Shown piece by piece: positions 53,910-62,761 of a DNA stretch of 64,000 nt. Numbering within the stretch: the first letter of the stretch is position 1; every line of letters starts with the position of its first letter. The notes under the pieces were generated by a model that saw only the letters and a program-made list of their open reading frames with translations, made no database searches and had not been told where the DNA came from. The DNA is taken from positions 682,001-746,000 of the forward strand of contig CBDCZY010000002.1 in the NCBI GenBank assembly GCA_965224745.1, read 5' to 3'. The translations under genes were made by a program, and so were the position numbers. Source of the DNA: CBDCZY01 sp965224745 (lineage in GTDB: Bacteria > Pseudomonadota > Gammaproteobacteria > Methylococcales > Methylomonadaceae).

Positions 53910-54533
53910 TCAACATTGTATTGATGGATAGAGTGATTTCAGTTTTATTCTGGCATCCTCAGTCGTAAATCGCCAGTTCACACCAACAGCTTTTTGATTG
54001 CGTTGTTCTTGCCATGCGTTTATTTCAGTTCGTAATGTGTCTTGGTCAGGTATTCTTCGATTCAGGCACTGGCGACTTAACACCCCGATCTCGATCTCTG
54101 CCATATCCAGCCAACTGCCATGCTTCGGCGTATAATGAAGCTCCAGTCTTTCAGCAATGCGTTTTGCTTCTTCTGGTTCAAACGCGTCATATAATGAACT
54201 CAACTTATGCGTATTTAAATTATCCATCACCAGAACAATTTTCTTGTCCGGAAAATACTGATCAACCAATTCTTTGATTAAATGCGCCCAGTCTATTTTA
54301 GTATGTCGATCGGTTACGTTGACATGTCGCCATCCAATCAGTGGGGCAAACAGCATGAACAGATTACTCACGCCATTGCGTTCATATTCAAAATCAAATA
54401 TTTCAGGTTCTCCTGGACGCATCGGCAAGGGAATGCGCGTTTCCTTGGTCTGTTGTTTACTGGTTTCATCCATACAGATGAGGACTTCATCTTCTGTAAA
54501 AGTACGTTGATAAACCGTTAAGATATCCTCCAT
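53910..54533 (-). CDS. IS630 transposase, C-terminal frame
   Basis: This 207-codon frame carries the DDE domain: VLICMDETSKQ (first Asp), IVLVMDNLNTHKLSSLYDAF (second Asp) and LHYTPKHGSWLDMAEIEIGVL (Glu). The frame is open upstream as far as the A7 run near 54604, through ALKPWLKECWCIPP-like sequence, where a -1 shift would join it to the first frame. The ATG at 54533 is probably internal. Confidence 0.8.
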   Translation of the reverse strand: MEDILTVYQRTFTEDEVLICMDETSKQQTKETRIPLPMRPGEPEIFDFEYERNGVSNLFMLFAPLIGWRHVNVTDRHTKIDWAHLIKELVDQYFPDKKIVLVMDNLNTHKLSSLYDAFEPEEAKRIAERLELHYTPKHGSWLDMAEIEIGVLSRQCLNRRIPDQDTLRTEINAWQEQRNQKAVGVNWRFTTEDARIKLKSLYPSIQC

Positions 54534-54583
54534 CGCACAGACAAAATCAGCATTGGCTTTGGGCGGAATGCACCAGCATTCTT

Positions 54584-55045
54584 TTAACCAAGGTTTAAGG
54601 GCGTTTTTTTGAGTGTTTTTCGAACGGTTTCGCCCGATATCGAGTCGACTATTTTACATTCAACCAATCGATCCGCTAATAAGTTTAAGGTCCAATTATT
54701 ATATCCCTCAGGGGCGGATGAACAGGCTGTTGCTACCAAAAACGCTTCCGCTTCGCCATCCAGCTTTTTGGCGCGTCGTCGTGTCTGGATTTTGGGATTG
54801 AGGGCACACTCTATTCCTTCTTCAACAAAGCGCTTTCGTACACGCTGTACTGTCAGATGACTGATGTGTAACGCATTGGCGATCTTTGCATCGGTTAATG
54901 AAGCCTTTGAAATCGCTTCGTCCGCATGAAGCAGTATTTGGGCATGGGTTATTTTGCGGGCGGCGGTTTTTCCCTTTGAGATGAGGTGCTTTAAATCCTC
55001 GCGTTCATCGTTCGGTAGTTTAATTCGGTATTTCTTGGATAGCAT
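54584..55045 (-). CDS. IS630 transposase, N-terminal frame
   Basis: The 153-codon frame has the helix-turn-helix domain (ITHAQILLHADEAISKASLTDAKIANALHISHLTVQRVRKRFVEEG) of IS630 transposases and ends at a stop just after a run of seven A on the coding strand. The catalytic frame is -1 relative to it, so a programmed -1 frameshift on A AAA AAA, known in this family, would make the full transposase. A degraded copy is the alternative. Confidence 0.8.
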   Translation of the reverse strand: MLSKKYRIKLPNDEREDLKHLISKGKTAARKITHAQILLHADEAISKASLTDAKIANALHISHLTVQRVRKRFVEEGIECALNPKIQTRRRAKKLDGEAEAFLVATACSSAPEGYNNWTLNLLADRLVECKIVDSISGETVRKTLKKTPLNLG

Positions 55046-55379
55046 GGTTTAATCCTAAATATCATATTCTTGGTATCGATACTTAAGACATTACATTAAA
55101 TACGTATCAGAACAAAATTGTTGGAGTACTAGTCAGTTTTTCGTTTCCAAAGTGAGCGACGATCAAAACTACCATGTCTAAACATATGAAATGAAGTGTG
55201 ACAACTTGCAAAATATGTTTTATTGAATAGCCCTTCACTACTAATTGAGCAAGTCCTCACGCCTAGGTGTCACTTGGAAATTATTAAAATTTTCTAAACT
55301 TGTAAAAAACAGTTGATCGTTGAAATAGCTACGTTTCGTTTTATACTGATGGTTTATAACCACTCACATCTTTTTTGCA

Positions 55380-57218
55380 TTGGATACCACCCTGCCCAAT
55401 AAAACATTTCGAGCCACGGATGCACCGCCTCTGCCATCGACCCCCTTCAACTTTTGTGTGCGCTATGTCAATTTCTATCGCTGGGGTCTACTGTTAATGG
55501 TTATGTTAGAAGCCGGTCAAGCTGCTTGTAGCATTCTTTTGCCTTTTGCCATAAAACAAATCATGGATGCGGTAGCTGAGGCTCAATCTCTCGATATATC
55601 AGTTTGGGAGCAACTTGAAAATCCGCTTTGGCTTTTCGGGTTGCTCAATTTAGGCATCGTATTGCTATCCCGTGCCAGTGGCGCTGCTTTAGTGTTGATT
55701 GGGCCATCACTGAGAAGACGTGTCCGTCGTGAATTATTTGCTTATCTACAACACCACTCGCAACAGTTTTTTCTGAGCCATTTTGCCGGTTCATTGGGTA
55801 ATCGCATCAGTGAAGTATCGATGAGTGTTGCTCACACCGTTTGGACAGTATTATTTGATTTTTGGCCGTTAGTCATTACCTTTACGGTATCACTCTTTTT
55901 ATTATTTAGTGTCAGTGAGCGATTGGCAATAACGCTAGCTGCCTGGATAGCCAGTTATGTCCTGATCTCATTCTGGCTGGCCTTGAAATGTCGTAAACTG
56001 GCACGGGAGTATGCCGCATCCAGAAGTTTAGTCAGCGGTAAAATCGTTGATTCAGTAACCAATATTATGAACGCCAAGCTATTTGCCCGCCGCGATTTCG
56101 AACGTTCTCATCTGGAAGGCTATTTAAATCTCGAAGTCAAAAGCGCTCGCAAAACCTTTTGGTTTATGGAACGAATTCGCTGGTTTCAGTTTATTGCAGC
56201 CATGCTACTGATGTTTGGCGTCATCGGCTATGCACTTAAAATATGGAGCGAACAAGGGATGACCGTGAGCCAGTTCGCTATGGCAGCCAGCTTATCACTC
56301 ATGCTAATTGAACAAGCGCGGGGATTGAGTCGCCGTTTTCTGGAATTTTTCGAGTATGTCGGCAATATTACAGATGGAGTAAGCCTTATAGTCGCGCCTC
56401 ACGACGTTATTGATCGAGAGAACGCTTATCCTTTGGAGATCAGTGCTGGTGCGATTGATTTTAGTCATGTGGATTTTAGTTATACGGCTGGCAAACCAGT
56501 TTTCGAACACCTTAATATTCACATCCATCCAGGCGAAAAAGTAGGTCTGGTTGGCTTCTCGGGAAGTGGTAAAAGTTCTTTGCTTACTCTTATGCTGCGT
56601 TTATTCGAACCGCAGTCTGGCAGTATTTTGATTGACGGGCAAGATGTTCAATCGGTTTCCCAGGAAAGTTTGCGCGCTAATATCGCCATGATTCCTCAAG
56701 ACCCTATGTTGTTTCATCGTACCCTGATGGAAAACATTCGCTATGGAAGACTTGAAGCAAGCGATGAGGAAGTTATTACGGCAGCAAAAAAAGCCCACGC
56801 TCATGAATTTATCATTGATGCGGAAGATGGTTATGATACGCTGGTTGGAGAGCGCGGCGTTAAGTTATCGGGCGGTCAGCGACAACGCATTGCTTTAGCC
56901 AGAGCCATTATAAAGAATGCGCCGATTTTGTTGCTGGATGAAGCGACCAGCGCTCTTGACTCAGTAACGGAAAGGCATATTCAAGAAAGTTTGACCTTTT
57001 TAATGCAAGACAAAACAGTCATGGTCATTGCTCATCGCTTATCTACCTTGGCGCACCTGGACCGCATTCTGGTATTTCATCAAGGTAAGGTTGTAGAAGA
57101 CGGTAATCATGAGAAATTACTGAGCTTGGAAGGTCATTATGCCAGGATGTGGTCGATGCAAGCTGGCGGATTTTTGCCGGATCAAGAGATAATATCTTCT
57201 TCAAAAAGTTACGATTGA
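55380..57218 (+). CDS. ABC transporter, fused permease and ATPase (MsbA/exporter type)
   Basis: The 612-residue half-transporter has six transmembrane helices in the first 330 residues and a C-terminal ATPase. Walker A is GFSGSGKSS (about 392-400), the Q-loop IPQDPMLF, the signature LSGGQRQR (about 496), Walker B ILLLDEATSALD (about 516-527) and the switch histidine in IAHRLST. It likely exports a lipid, peptide or drug as a homodimer. The frame starts at TTG 55380 with no clear ribosome site; no good ATG is near. It has no operon partner: IS630 lies upstream and 1 kb without genes lies downstream. Confidence 0.88.
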   Translation: MDTTLPNKTFRATDAPPLPSTPFNFCVRYVNFYRWGLLLMVMLEAGQAACSILLPFAIKQIMDAVAEAQSLDISVWEQLENPLWLFGLLNLGIVLLSRASGAALVLIGPSLRRRVRRELFAYLQHHSQQFFLSHFAGSLGNRISEVSMSVAHTVWTVLFDFWPLVITFTVSLFLLFSVSERLAITLAAWIASYVLISFWLALKCRKLAREYAASRSLVSGKIVDSVTNIMNAKLFARRDFERSHLEGYLNLEVKSARKTFWFMERIRWFQFIAAMLLMFGVIGYALKIWSEQGMTVSQFAMAASLSLMLIEQARGLSRRFLEFFEYVGNITDGVSLIVAPHDVIDRENAYPLEISAGAIDFSHVDFSYTAGKPVFEHLNIHIHPGEKVGLVGFSGSGKSSLLTLMLRLFEPQSGSILIDGQDVQSVSQESLRANIAMIPQDPMLFHRTLMENIRYGRLEASDEEVITAAKKAHAHEFIIDAEDGYDTLVGERGVKLSGGQRQRIALARAIIKNAPILLLDEATSALDSVTERHIQESLTFLMQDKTVMVIAHRLSTLAHLDRILVFHQGKVVEDGNHEKLLSLEGHYARMWSMQAGGFLPDQEIISSSKSYD

Positions 57219-57673
57219 GCTGTGTAAACACTTGCGTTGGTTCGCAGACTGGATAATTCAGCAAACCTCGATTGATTCTGCACTTTGCATAATAAACATA
57301 AAGCAACCCACCGCGGTCTATTTTTACTTCCTTCTCCTTGATTATAGGTGAATGACGGATGGATCAACCTCAAATGCAAAGTAGATCCCTGCAATGCCTG
57401 ATATTTTTCAAATTGTTGCCCCTTTTGATAATGAAAAATTACTACCCCTATTGTTAAGATATTGCTCTGTACGTATCCTTAGGAGGGAGGAATGAATGGG
57501 GATCGAATCCCTTTTACATTTGTGCCATATGCCGCATACAAGTAGAGTTATATAACATAGTTCAGAAAATTTAATATGAATTTGTTGCGCGTTTTGGTGA
57601 AAAATAAACAGACAATTAATTTTAAAGTAAAGAGCTTCTTGCTTTCTGCTTAGTACAGGAAAGTAAAACCCCC
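57219..57673. other. Non-coding region downstream of the ABC transporter
   Basis: No gene could be supported here on either strand; the frames present give low-complexity, cysteine-rich translations without a start signal. Confidence 0.5.
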
Positions 57674-57692
57674 AAGACATATCATATGTCTT
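57674..57692. promoter_or_regulatory. Perfect palindrome, possible operator
   Basis: AAGACATAT-C-ATATGTCTT is a perfect 9-1-9 dyad about 66 bases before a small frame with a strong ribosome site. It has the size and symmetry of a dimeric repressor site. No regulator gene is near. Confidence 0.4.
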
Positions 57693-57758
57693 AGAGTGCA
57701 TGGTGCATTTTTTGCTTAGCAAGTTGCATAAAACCCAATCATTGCGGAGGCAAGAATT

Positions 57759-57872
57759 ATGAGTAACAAGAGAAATGTTATAAAAAACTCTGCTGTTCAG
57801 TTGTGCGTGGTTTTTGACAGCAATAAGGCATTTCATTTGCATCAACGCATAGACTTAGCCCACTTTACTTAA
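57759..57872 (+). CDS. Possible 37-residue peptide
   Basis: ATG 57759 follows GCGGAGG with a 9-base spacer, a near-ideal ribosome site. The peptide is MSNKRNVIKNSAVQLCVVFD and 17 more residues to TAA 57870. The basic start and short hydrophobic stretch look like the beginning of an export signal, and the first residues resemble those of the secreted protein at 49916. It may be a truncated gene start or a real small peptide. Confidence 0.3.
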   Translation: MSNKRNVIKNSAVQLCVVFDSNKAFHLHQRIDLAHFT

Positions 57873-58017
57873 ACGGAGTAGTAAATTAGTGCCTCCTACC
57901 ACAAGATATTGAGCAGATCTGCATCCAAAGCATAATATCTCTATTAGTACGAGTAAAACGCTTCTCAGGTACTTTTAGAGAAAACATGGAAATGCTACGT
58001 GTTGTGAAAGGTGCTAA

Positions 58018-58180
58018 GTCTACTTTGTCCGATTAGATGCTTTAGCTTTTCAAATAATATCAATCCGGCAGAGTTCCCGAAATCCAGACTCCCCAGATTT
58101 AAGCTTGCTGTCTATGGCTCTGGATGCCCACTTCCTTATGGATATAACGAGTTTATACATCTATCTGACAAAGTAGAACT
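58018..58180. repeat. Possible MITE-like remnant
   Basis: AGTCTACTTTGTCCGAT (58018-58034) is nearly the inverse of ATCTGACAAAGTAGAACT (58163-58180), and the latter 18 bases also occur exactly at 19744-19761. The inside is non-coding. The pair could be ends of a small mobile element, but no target duplication is visible. Confidence 0.35.
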
Positions 58181-58367
58181 GACTTACCCCTTTCTCTTAG
58201 AGAAGAGTTGCGAAGGAATAAAACTATGGATAAAAGTATAAAGCTATTTTTTGTTGGATTATATTTTTTAACATTTAACACTTCGGTGTTTGCTCTAACA
58301 CCCAATGAAAATCTATAGCAACCCAAAGAGTCAAGACAGATATTCCCTTAAATCTTATTCCTAATCA

Positions 58368-58604
58368 TTAAGCGGCTACATCCATCGTATTTTTATCTAA
58401 AATACTTTCTTTATACACCTTCATTGGTTTTTTATAATCTAATGTTTCATGAAATCGTCTGTGATTATAAAACTCAATATAATCATCAACATCTTTTTGT
58501 AAGGCGTTGATTGAATCGTATTCATTTAGATAAATACGTTCACATTTTGCACTGCGCCAGAATCGTTCAATACAAATATTATCAGTCGCTCTGTTAGGCG
58601 ACAA
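58368..58604 (-). pseudogene. IS3 transposase, C-terminal fragment
   Basis: RATDNICIERFWRSAKCERIYLNEYDSINALQKDVDDYIEFYNHRRFHETLDYKKPM is the C-terminal part of an IS3 OrfB integrase (last catalytic Glu in ERFW and the YNxxRxH motif). The first codons at the 58604 end are read from IS21 sequence. The N-terminal piece is at 61000-61977, on the far side of IS21. Confidence 0.85.
58557..58591. repeat. 35-bp direct repeat, left copy
   Basis: Identical to 61000-61034, directly flanking the IS21 copy. It encodes ATDNICIERFW of the IS3 transposase. IS21 normally duplicates only 4-8 bp, so this length is abnormal. Confidence 0.92.
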
Positions 58605-58689
58605 TTAACCTGTCCGGTCAGACGACAATTATCTTGACCGGTTGAGTGTATAAACTGATAAGTACTTTTTACTCTTAGGAGGAAGTGAC

Positions 58690-60201
58690 TTGTCCGGTAA
58701 ACACATCACTCAATTACAGGAAAATAGTTATATGAAAAATCGTCAGACAGGTTGTACGCAGGAGACATCCGCAGCAAAAGCCGGCATCAGTGTTCGATCA
58801 GGTTGCCGGATCGAAAAAGGTGAAAGAGCTGAACACAAAGAACGAAAGTGGCGAACGCGCAAAGATCCATTAGAAGCCGTATGGGACTCAGAACTGGTTC
58901 CGTTATTAGAAGATGAATCGTCCTTAACTGGCATTACCCTGTGGGAGCATCTGGATGAGCAGCATCCGGGAAAGTATCCAGAGAAATACCTTCGGACACT
59001 GCAAAGACGTGTTAAACACTGGCAGGCCACACAAGGCCCGGACAAAGAAGTCATGTTTCGTCAGTCGGTACCTGCGGGTCATCAGGGACTATCTGATTTT
59101 ACGCACCCCAATACCGTCATTACGATAGACGGGAAGGCGTTCGCACATTTACTGTACCAGTTTCGCCTGGCTTTTAGTGGTTGGCGTCATGTCCATGTTA
59201 TTCAGGGCGGAGAAAGCTACAGTGCACTGGCTGACGGCTTACAAAGTGCATTACACACCTTAGGCGGTTCACCAAAGGAACATCGTACAGACAGCCTCAG
59301 TGCGGCTTACGTCAATAACGTAGAAAAACAGCGACTGACGGAAGACTATCATGATTTATGTAAGCATTATGGCATGCGGCCCACCATCAATAATCTGGGC
59401 ATTAGTCATGAAAATGGCGCCATTGAAGCACCGCATGGCTCATTAAAACGTCGCATTGATCAAGCCATAAAGTTACGCGGTTCGAATGATTTTTCTACAC
59501 TCCGTGCTTATCGAGAGTTTCTTGAACACATTGTCGACAAACTGAACAGACGATGCAAAGGCAGGTTGGCCGAAGAGCACAAAACCCTGTTAGCCTTACC
59601 CAAACACCGATTTGTTGATTATGCTGAGCTGTCGGTAAAAGTCACCACCAGCAGTACCATTGCTGTAAAACGCGCATTGTATACCGTCCCTTCACGCCTT
59701 ATCGGTGAAAGCGTCAGGGTGCATCTCTACCATGATCGTTTGGTCTGCTTTGTTGGCCAAACTCGGGTGATCAATCTGCCTCGGATTTATCCAACAACGC
59801 CCACCGGCCGAGCGCGACGAATAGATTACCGGCATATCATTCATTCTCTGGCAGCCAAACCACAAGCCTTCCGCTTCTCACAGTTTCGCGATAATATTTT
59901 GCCTAACACGCAATATCGGGCTTTATGGAAGCAGGCAGAGAAACAGTTTACACCGCAAGAAGCATGCAAGTGGATGGTTGCTGTTTTACGCTTTGCCTAT
60001 GATTATGATTGCGAAAGTGCCCTGGCAACTGAGCTAATGCGACAGGCAGAACAAGGTGCCTTGCCCGATTTAACATCCCTGCAGGCAAGGTATTTACAAC
60101 ACAGTACACCGCCACCGATACCGCTACGCCAACACCAGGTTGCTGACTATGATCAACTACTGACCGGTCAGTGGATGAGACAGGAGGTGTGCTGTGAGTG
60201 A
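58690..60201 (+). CDS. istA: IS21 transposase IstA (copy 2)
   Basis: This 503-residue protein is identical to the product of 47239-48750, including the helix-turn-helix and the DDE core. An intact pair of genes in two copies suggests the element is active or was so recently. Confidence 0.95.
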   Translation: MSGKHITQLQENSYMKNRQTGCTQETSAAKAGISVRSGCRIEKGERAEHKERKWRTRKDPLEAVWDSELVPLLEDESSLTGITLWEHLDEQHPGKYPEKYLRTLQRRVKHWQATQGPDKEVMFRQSVPAGHQGLSDFTHPNTVITIDGKAFAHLLYQFRLAFSGWRHVHVIQGGESYSALADGLQSALHTLGGSPKEHRTDSLSAAYVNNVEKQRLTEDYHDLCKHYGMRPTINNLGISHENGAIEAPHGSLKRRIDQAIKLRGSNDFSTLRAYREFLEHIVDKLNRRCKGRLAEEHKTLLALPKHRFVDYAELSVKVTTSSTIAVKRALYTVPSRLIGESVRVHLYHDRLVCFVGQTRVINLPRIYPTTPTGRARRIDYRHIIHSLAAKPQAFRFSQFRDNILPNTQYRALWKQAEKQFTPQEACKWMVAVLRFAYDYDCESALATELMRQAEQGALPDLTSLQARYLQHSTPPPIPLRQHQVADYDQLLTGQWMRQEVCCE

Positions 60202-60931
60202 TGGTTTGCCAATGATGTTAAAAGAACTTCGCTTGCTGGCTTTTTGGCAATATTATGAAGCTTATCAGGAACAGGCCACAAAACAGGCATGGGGCTATAG
60301 CCAATACCTGTCTAAACTGTGTGAAAATGAAATTGCACGGCGCTTTGAAACGCGAGTTTGCAACTGGACCAAAGAAGCCAAATTACCCCGGGGCAAAAGT
60401 TTTGCCACCTTAGGCTTTGATGAATTACCGGAAACCATTCAAAAGAAAGTGATTGGGCTGCGCGATAATACCCAGTGGGCGCTACAGGCAGATAATGTTT
60501 TATTGATTGGCCCTTCCGGTGTCGGTAAATCGCATATTGCTTCTGCTTTGGGGCTTCATCTTATCGAACAAGGCATCCGGGTAAAATGGTTGGCTGCCAC
60601 CGCACTGGTGCAATTACTGCAGCAGGCCAAAAAAGAGCTGGATTTAATGGCTGTGATGAGTCGACTGGATAAATATCGTGTACTCATTATCGATGATATT
60701 GGTTATGTTAAAAAAACGGATTCAGAAACCCAGGTCCTGTTTGAGTTTATTGCTCATCGTTATGAAAGTGGCAGCTTGATCATCACATCAAACCAGCCAT
60801 TCAGTCACTGGGATCAGATATTCCCGGATACATTAATGACCGTAGCCGCCATTGACCGCATTATCCATCATGCCACGATTCTTGAAATCGACGGCAACAG
60901 TTACAGGAGGAAACATCAGAAAAAATCATAA
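60194..60931 (+). CDS. istB: IS21 helper ATPase IstB (copy 2)
   Basis: This 245-residue AAA+ protein is identical to the product of 46509-47246, with GPSGVGKSH Walker A. Its start overlaps istA by 8 bases. Confidence 0.95.
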   Translation: MSDGLPMMLKELRLLAFWQYYEAYQEQATKQAWGYSQYLSKLCENEIARRFETRVCNWTKEAKLPRGKSFATLGFDELPETIQKKVIGLRDNTQWALQADNVLLIGPSGVGKSHIASALGLHLIEQGIRVKWLAATALVQLLQQAKKELDLMAVMSRLDKYRVLIIDDIGYVKKTDSETQVLFEFIAHRYESGSLIITSNQPFSHWDQIFPDTLMTVAAIDRIIHHATILEIDGNSYRRKHQKKS

Positions 60932-60999
60932 AAAACCTTAATCACTCAACCGGCCATCATAATTGTCGCCAAACCGGACAAAGTAATTGACGCGAGACA

Positions 61000-61034
61000 C
61001 CAGAATCGTTCAATACAAATATTATCAGTCGCTC
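61000..61034. repeat. 35-bp direct repeat, right copy
   Basis: Exact duplicate of 58557-58591 on the other side of IS21; removing IS21 and one copy restores the IS3 transposase frame through ICIERFWRSAKCERI. Confidence 0.92.
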
Positions 61035-61977
61035 TGCCTTTTCCATCCATTGAGATAGTGATCCCTTTATTTTTTAGCCGTTGGGTATGAATTTCGCTGG
61101 TATATTGACTGCCTTGGTCTGTATTAAATATTTCAGGGGTGCCATAGTGTGCAAGTGCCTCATCCAATACATCGACAACTAATGTGGAATCCATGGTGTT
61201 GGATATTCTGTGGGAGAGCACCGCCTTTGAGTGCCAATCAATAATAGCGGCTAAATAAACCATACCGCCCTTTGTTTTGATGTAGGTAATATCTGTACTC
61301 CAGACTTGATTAGCCTCTGTTATATCAAGTCCTCGAAGTTTATAGTCATATTTTTTATGTTCTTTTATCGGCGCAGTCGTATTGACCTGTTTAACCGCCA
61401 GAACAGCTTTCAGCCCCATTTGTTGCCGATAACTTGCTACCGTATTTAAACTGACCTTAAATCCATCTTCAAGTAATTGCTGGTGTACTTTAGCTGCACC
61501 ATAAATGGGTATCTCTTCAAAAACTTGATTGATATGCGCTTTGATTTCTTTTTTCTTGGGGTTTTCTCTATTTTTGTAATAAAGGCTACTTCTATTTAGG
61601 CCGAGTAAAGTACACTGCTGAGTCAGCGAAAGAGTATCAAGCTTGGGTTCTATCAGTTGTTTCTTATTAGATAAGCCCAAGCTTTTTAGCTTTTTTTCAA
61701 GCCACTCCTTTTCAACCGTCATCTTGCCTACGATCTTACTCAGCATCTCATTTTGTTCTTGAGCTGCTAATAATTCCTCTTTATATTCTTTCACTGCTTT
61801 GGCGGGTTCCATCGCTATTTCCGCATTGTCTAAGAAGATCTTTTTCCAGTTTTGCAGGTTTTTAGGCGTGATGTTATTCGTACTCGCTATTTCTTGCAGT
61901 GTCTTTTCATTTTTCAAGACCTCTAAGACTAATCTGCTTTTAAACTCAGCGCTGTAACTTGTTCTTTTTCTGCTCAT
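61000..61977 (-). pseudogene. IS3 transposase, N-terminal fragment (single-frame OrfAB)
   Basis: The frame begins with the OrfA helix-turn-helix (RTSYSAEFKSRLVLEVLKNEKTLQEIASTNNITPKNLQNWKK), continues through a coiled-coil leucine-zipper region, and without any frameshift enters the OrfB integrase core (VWSTDITYIKTKGGMVYLAAIIDWHSKAVL with the first Asp, PEIFNTDQGSQYTS with the second). It then meets IS21 just after ERFW. In most IS3 elements OrfA and OrfB are in different frames, so the uninterrupted fusion is notable. The open frame continues to 60946 inside IS21 but that part is not native. Confidence 0.85.
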
Positions 61978-62437
61978 TAAAATACTCCAATATTTTCTTT
62001 AAATAGTAACTAAATTGGAATAAGATTTCTTTAATTTCTCGTCTGGATTTGTTGGGGCATTATAATCCGACATTACACCCAGAACCGCTGCCAATACCAG
62101 AACACACCAACGCAGTAAAAATTAGCATTGGTAGTGATGGAAGAGAGGATGTTAGTCTGACGATTAAGACCGTTCGCCTAATAATAGGGCATGCTGTTGG
62201 AAGTGGTGTAGTGGATAATTTTGTTGTTCTTACGCCTGGAGAGAATGAGCCTATACCTGTCGAAGGAGGATTCTCAGCTTGTGCCGAGGGCCCTTTTCAA
62301 CCGCACCTTCCCGTTACCGTTAGTATTGATAACGAACATGAACCTTCTGACGCTCATCCCGACTCTACTCTTTGTAATGGTCTAATAATCTTGGAAGGAT
62401 TTATAGCTTATAATCCAACCCAAAATTAGGATAAAAA

Positions 62438-62761
62438 ATGACCGAAATAACCACAGTAAAACCTAAAACAACCTTCACCACAGAACAGCGTCTAGACTAC
62501 GCTAAACTCATGGTAAATGAAGGATATACCAATAAGCAGGTAATGGAAATATCAGGAGCAGGTGACTCTGCTGTGAGGCGATGGAAAAAGCAATATTTAG
62601 ATGAACTCAAAGGTAATACACCTCAGGATAAGCAAGCGTTAACCCCAGAACAACAGAAAATACAAAGCCTAGAGAAGCAATTATGGCGAGCTAAAAGGGA
62701 TAATGAAATACTAAAAAAGGCCACAGCCTTCTTTGTTCGAGACAACAACAATCTGAATTGA
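62438..62761 (+). CDS. IS3 OrfA
   Basis: The 107-residue protein has a helix-turn-helix (TTEQRLDYAKLMVNEGYTNKQVMEISGAGDSAVRRWKKQYLDELKG) and a C-terminal leucine-zipper helix (IQSLEKQLWRAKRDNEILKKATAFF), as in OrfA of IS3. It overlaps orfB by 4 bases in another frame, where a -1 shift would normally produce OrfAB. Confidence 0.9.
   Translation: MTEITTVKPKTTFTTEQRLDYAKLMVNEGYTNKQVMEISGAGDSAVRRWKKQYLDELKGNTPQDKQALTPEQQKIQSLEKQLWRAKRDNEILKKATAFFVRDNNNLN

Larger units (their letters stand above)
53902..55129 (-). mobile_element. IS630-family insertion sequence
   Basis: A 1228-bp element is bounded by TA dinucleotides (53900-53901 and 55130-55131), as expected for the TA-targeting IS630/Tc1 superfamily. 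The inverted ends share GTACTCCAACAA-like sequence. The transposase is in two frames on the minus strand. Confidence 0.85.
58592..60999 (+). mobile_element. IS21-family insertion sequence, copy 2
   Basis: Also 2408 bp, beginning TGTTAGGCGACAATTAACC and ending GACGCGAGACA, as in copy 1 reversed. One base differs in the terminal region (GGCGACAA here, GGTGACAA in copy 1). It is nested in the first IS3 element. Confidence 0.93.
58350..62028 (-). mobile_element. IS3-family element (first), interrupted by IS21
   Basis: The ends AAATCTTATTCC (58350-58361) and GGAATAAGATTT (62017-62028) are perfect 12-base inverted repeats, flanked by CTT on both sides (58347-58349 and 62029-62031), a 3-bp target duplication that fits IS3. 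Without the nested IS21 and one copy of its 35-bp duplication it is 1236 bp. Transposase is on the minus strand. Confidence 0.8.

Noticed and set aside
57408..57845. A 145-codon minus-strand frame behind the ABC transporter
   Set aside because: The translation is rich in Cys, His and Asn with no domain pattern, has no ribosome site and runs against the better small frame at 57759; it looks like chance.
48849..58591. An inversion between the two IS21 copies already having taken place
   Set aside because: Each copy has matching target sequence on its two sides and each disrupted gene is restored by simple removal, so the present order is the original.
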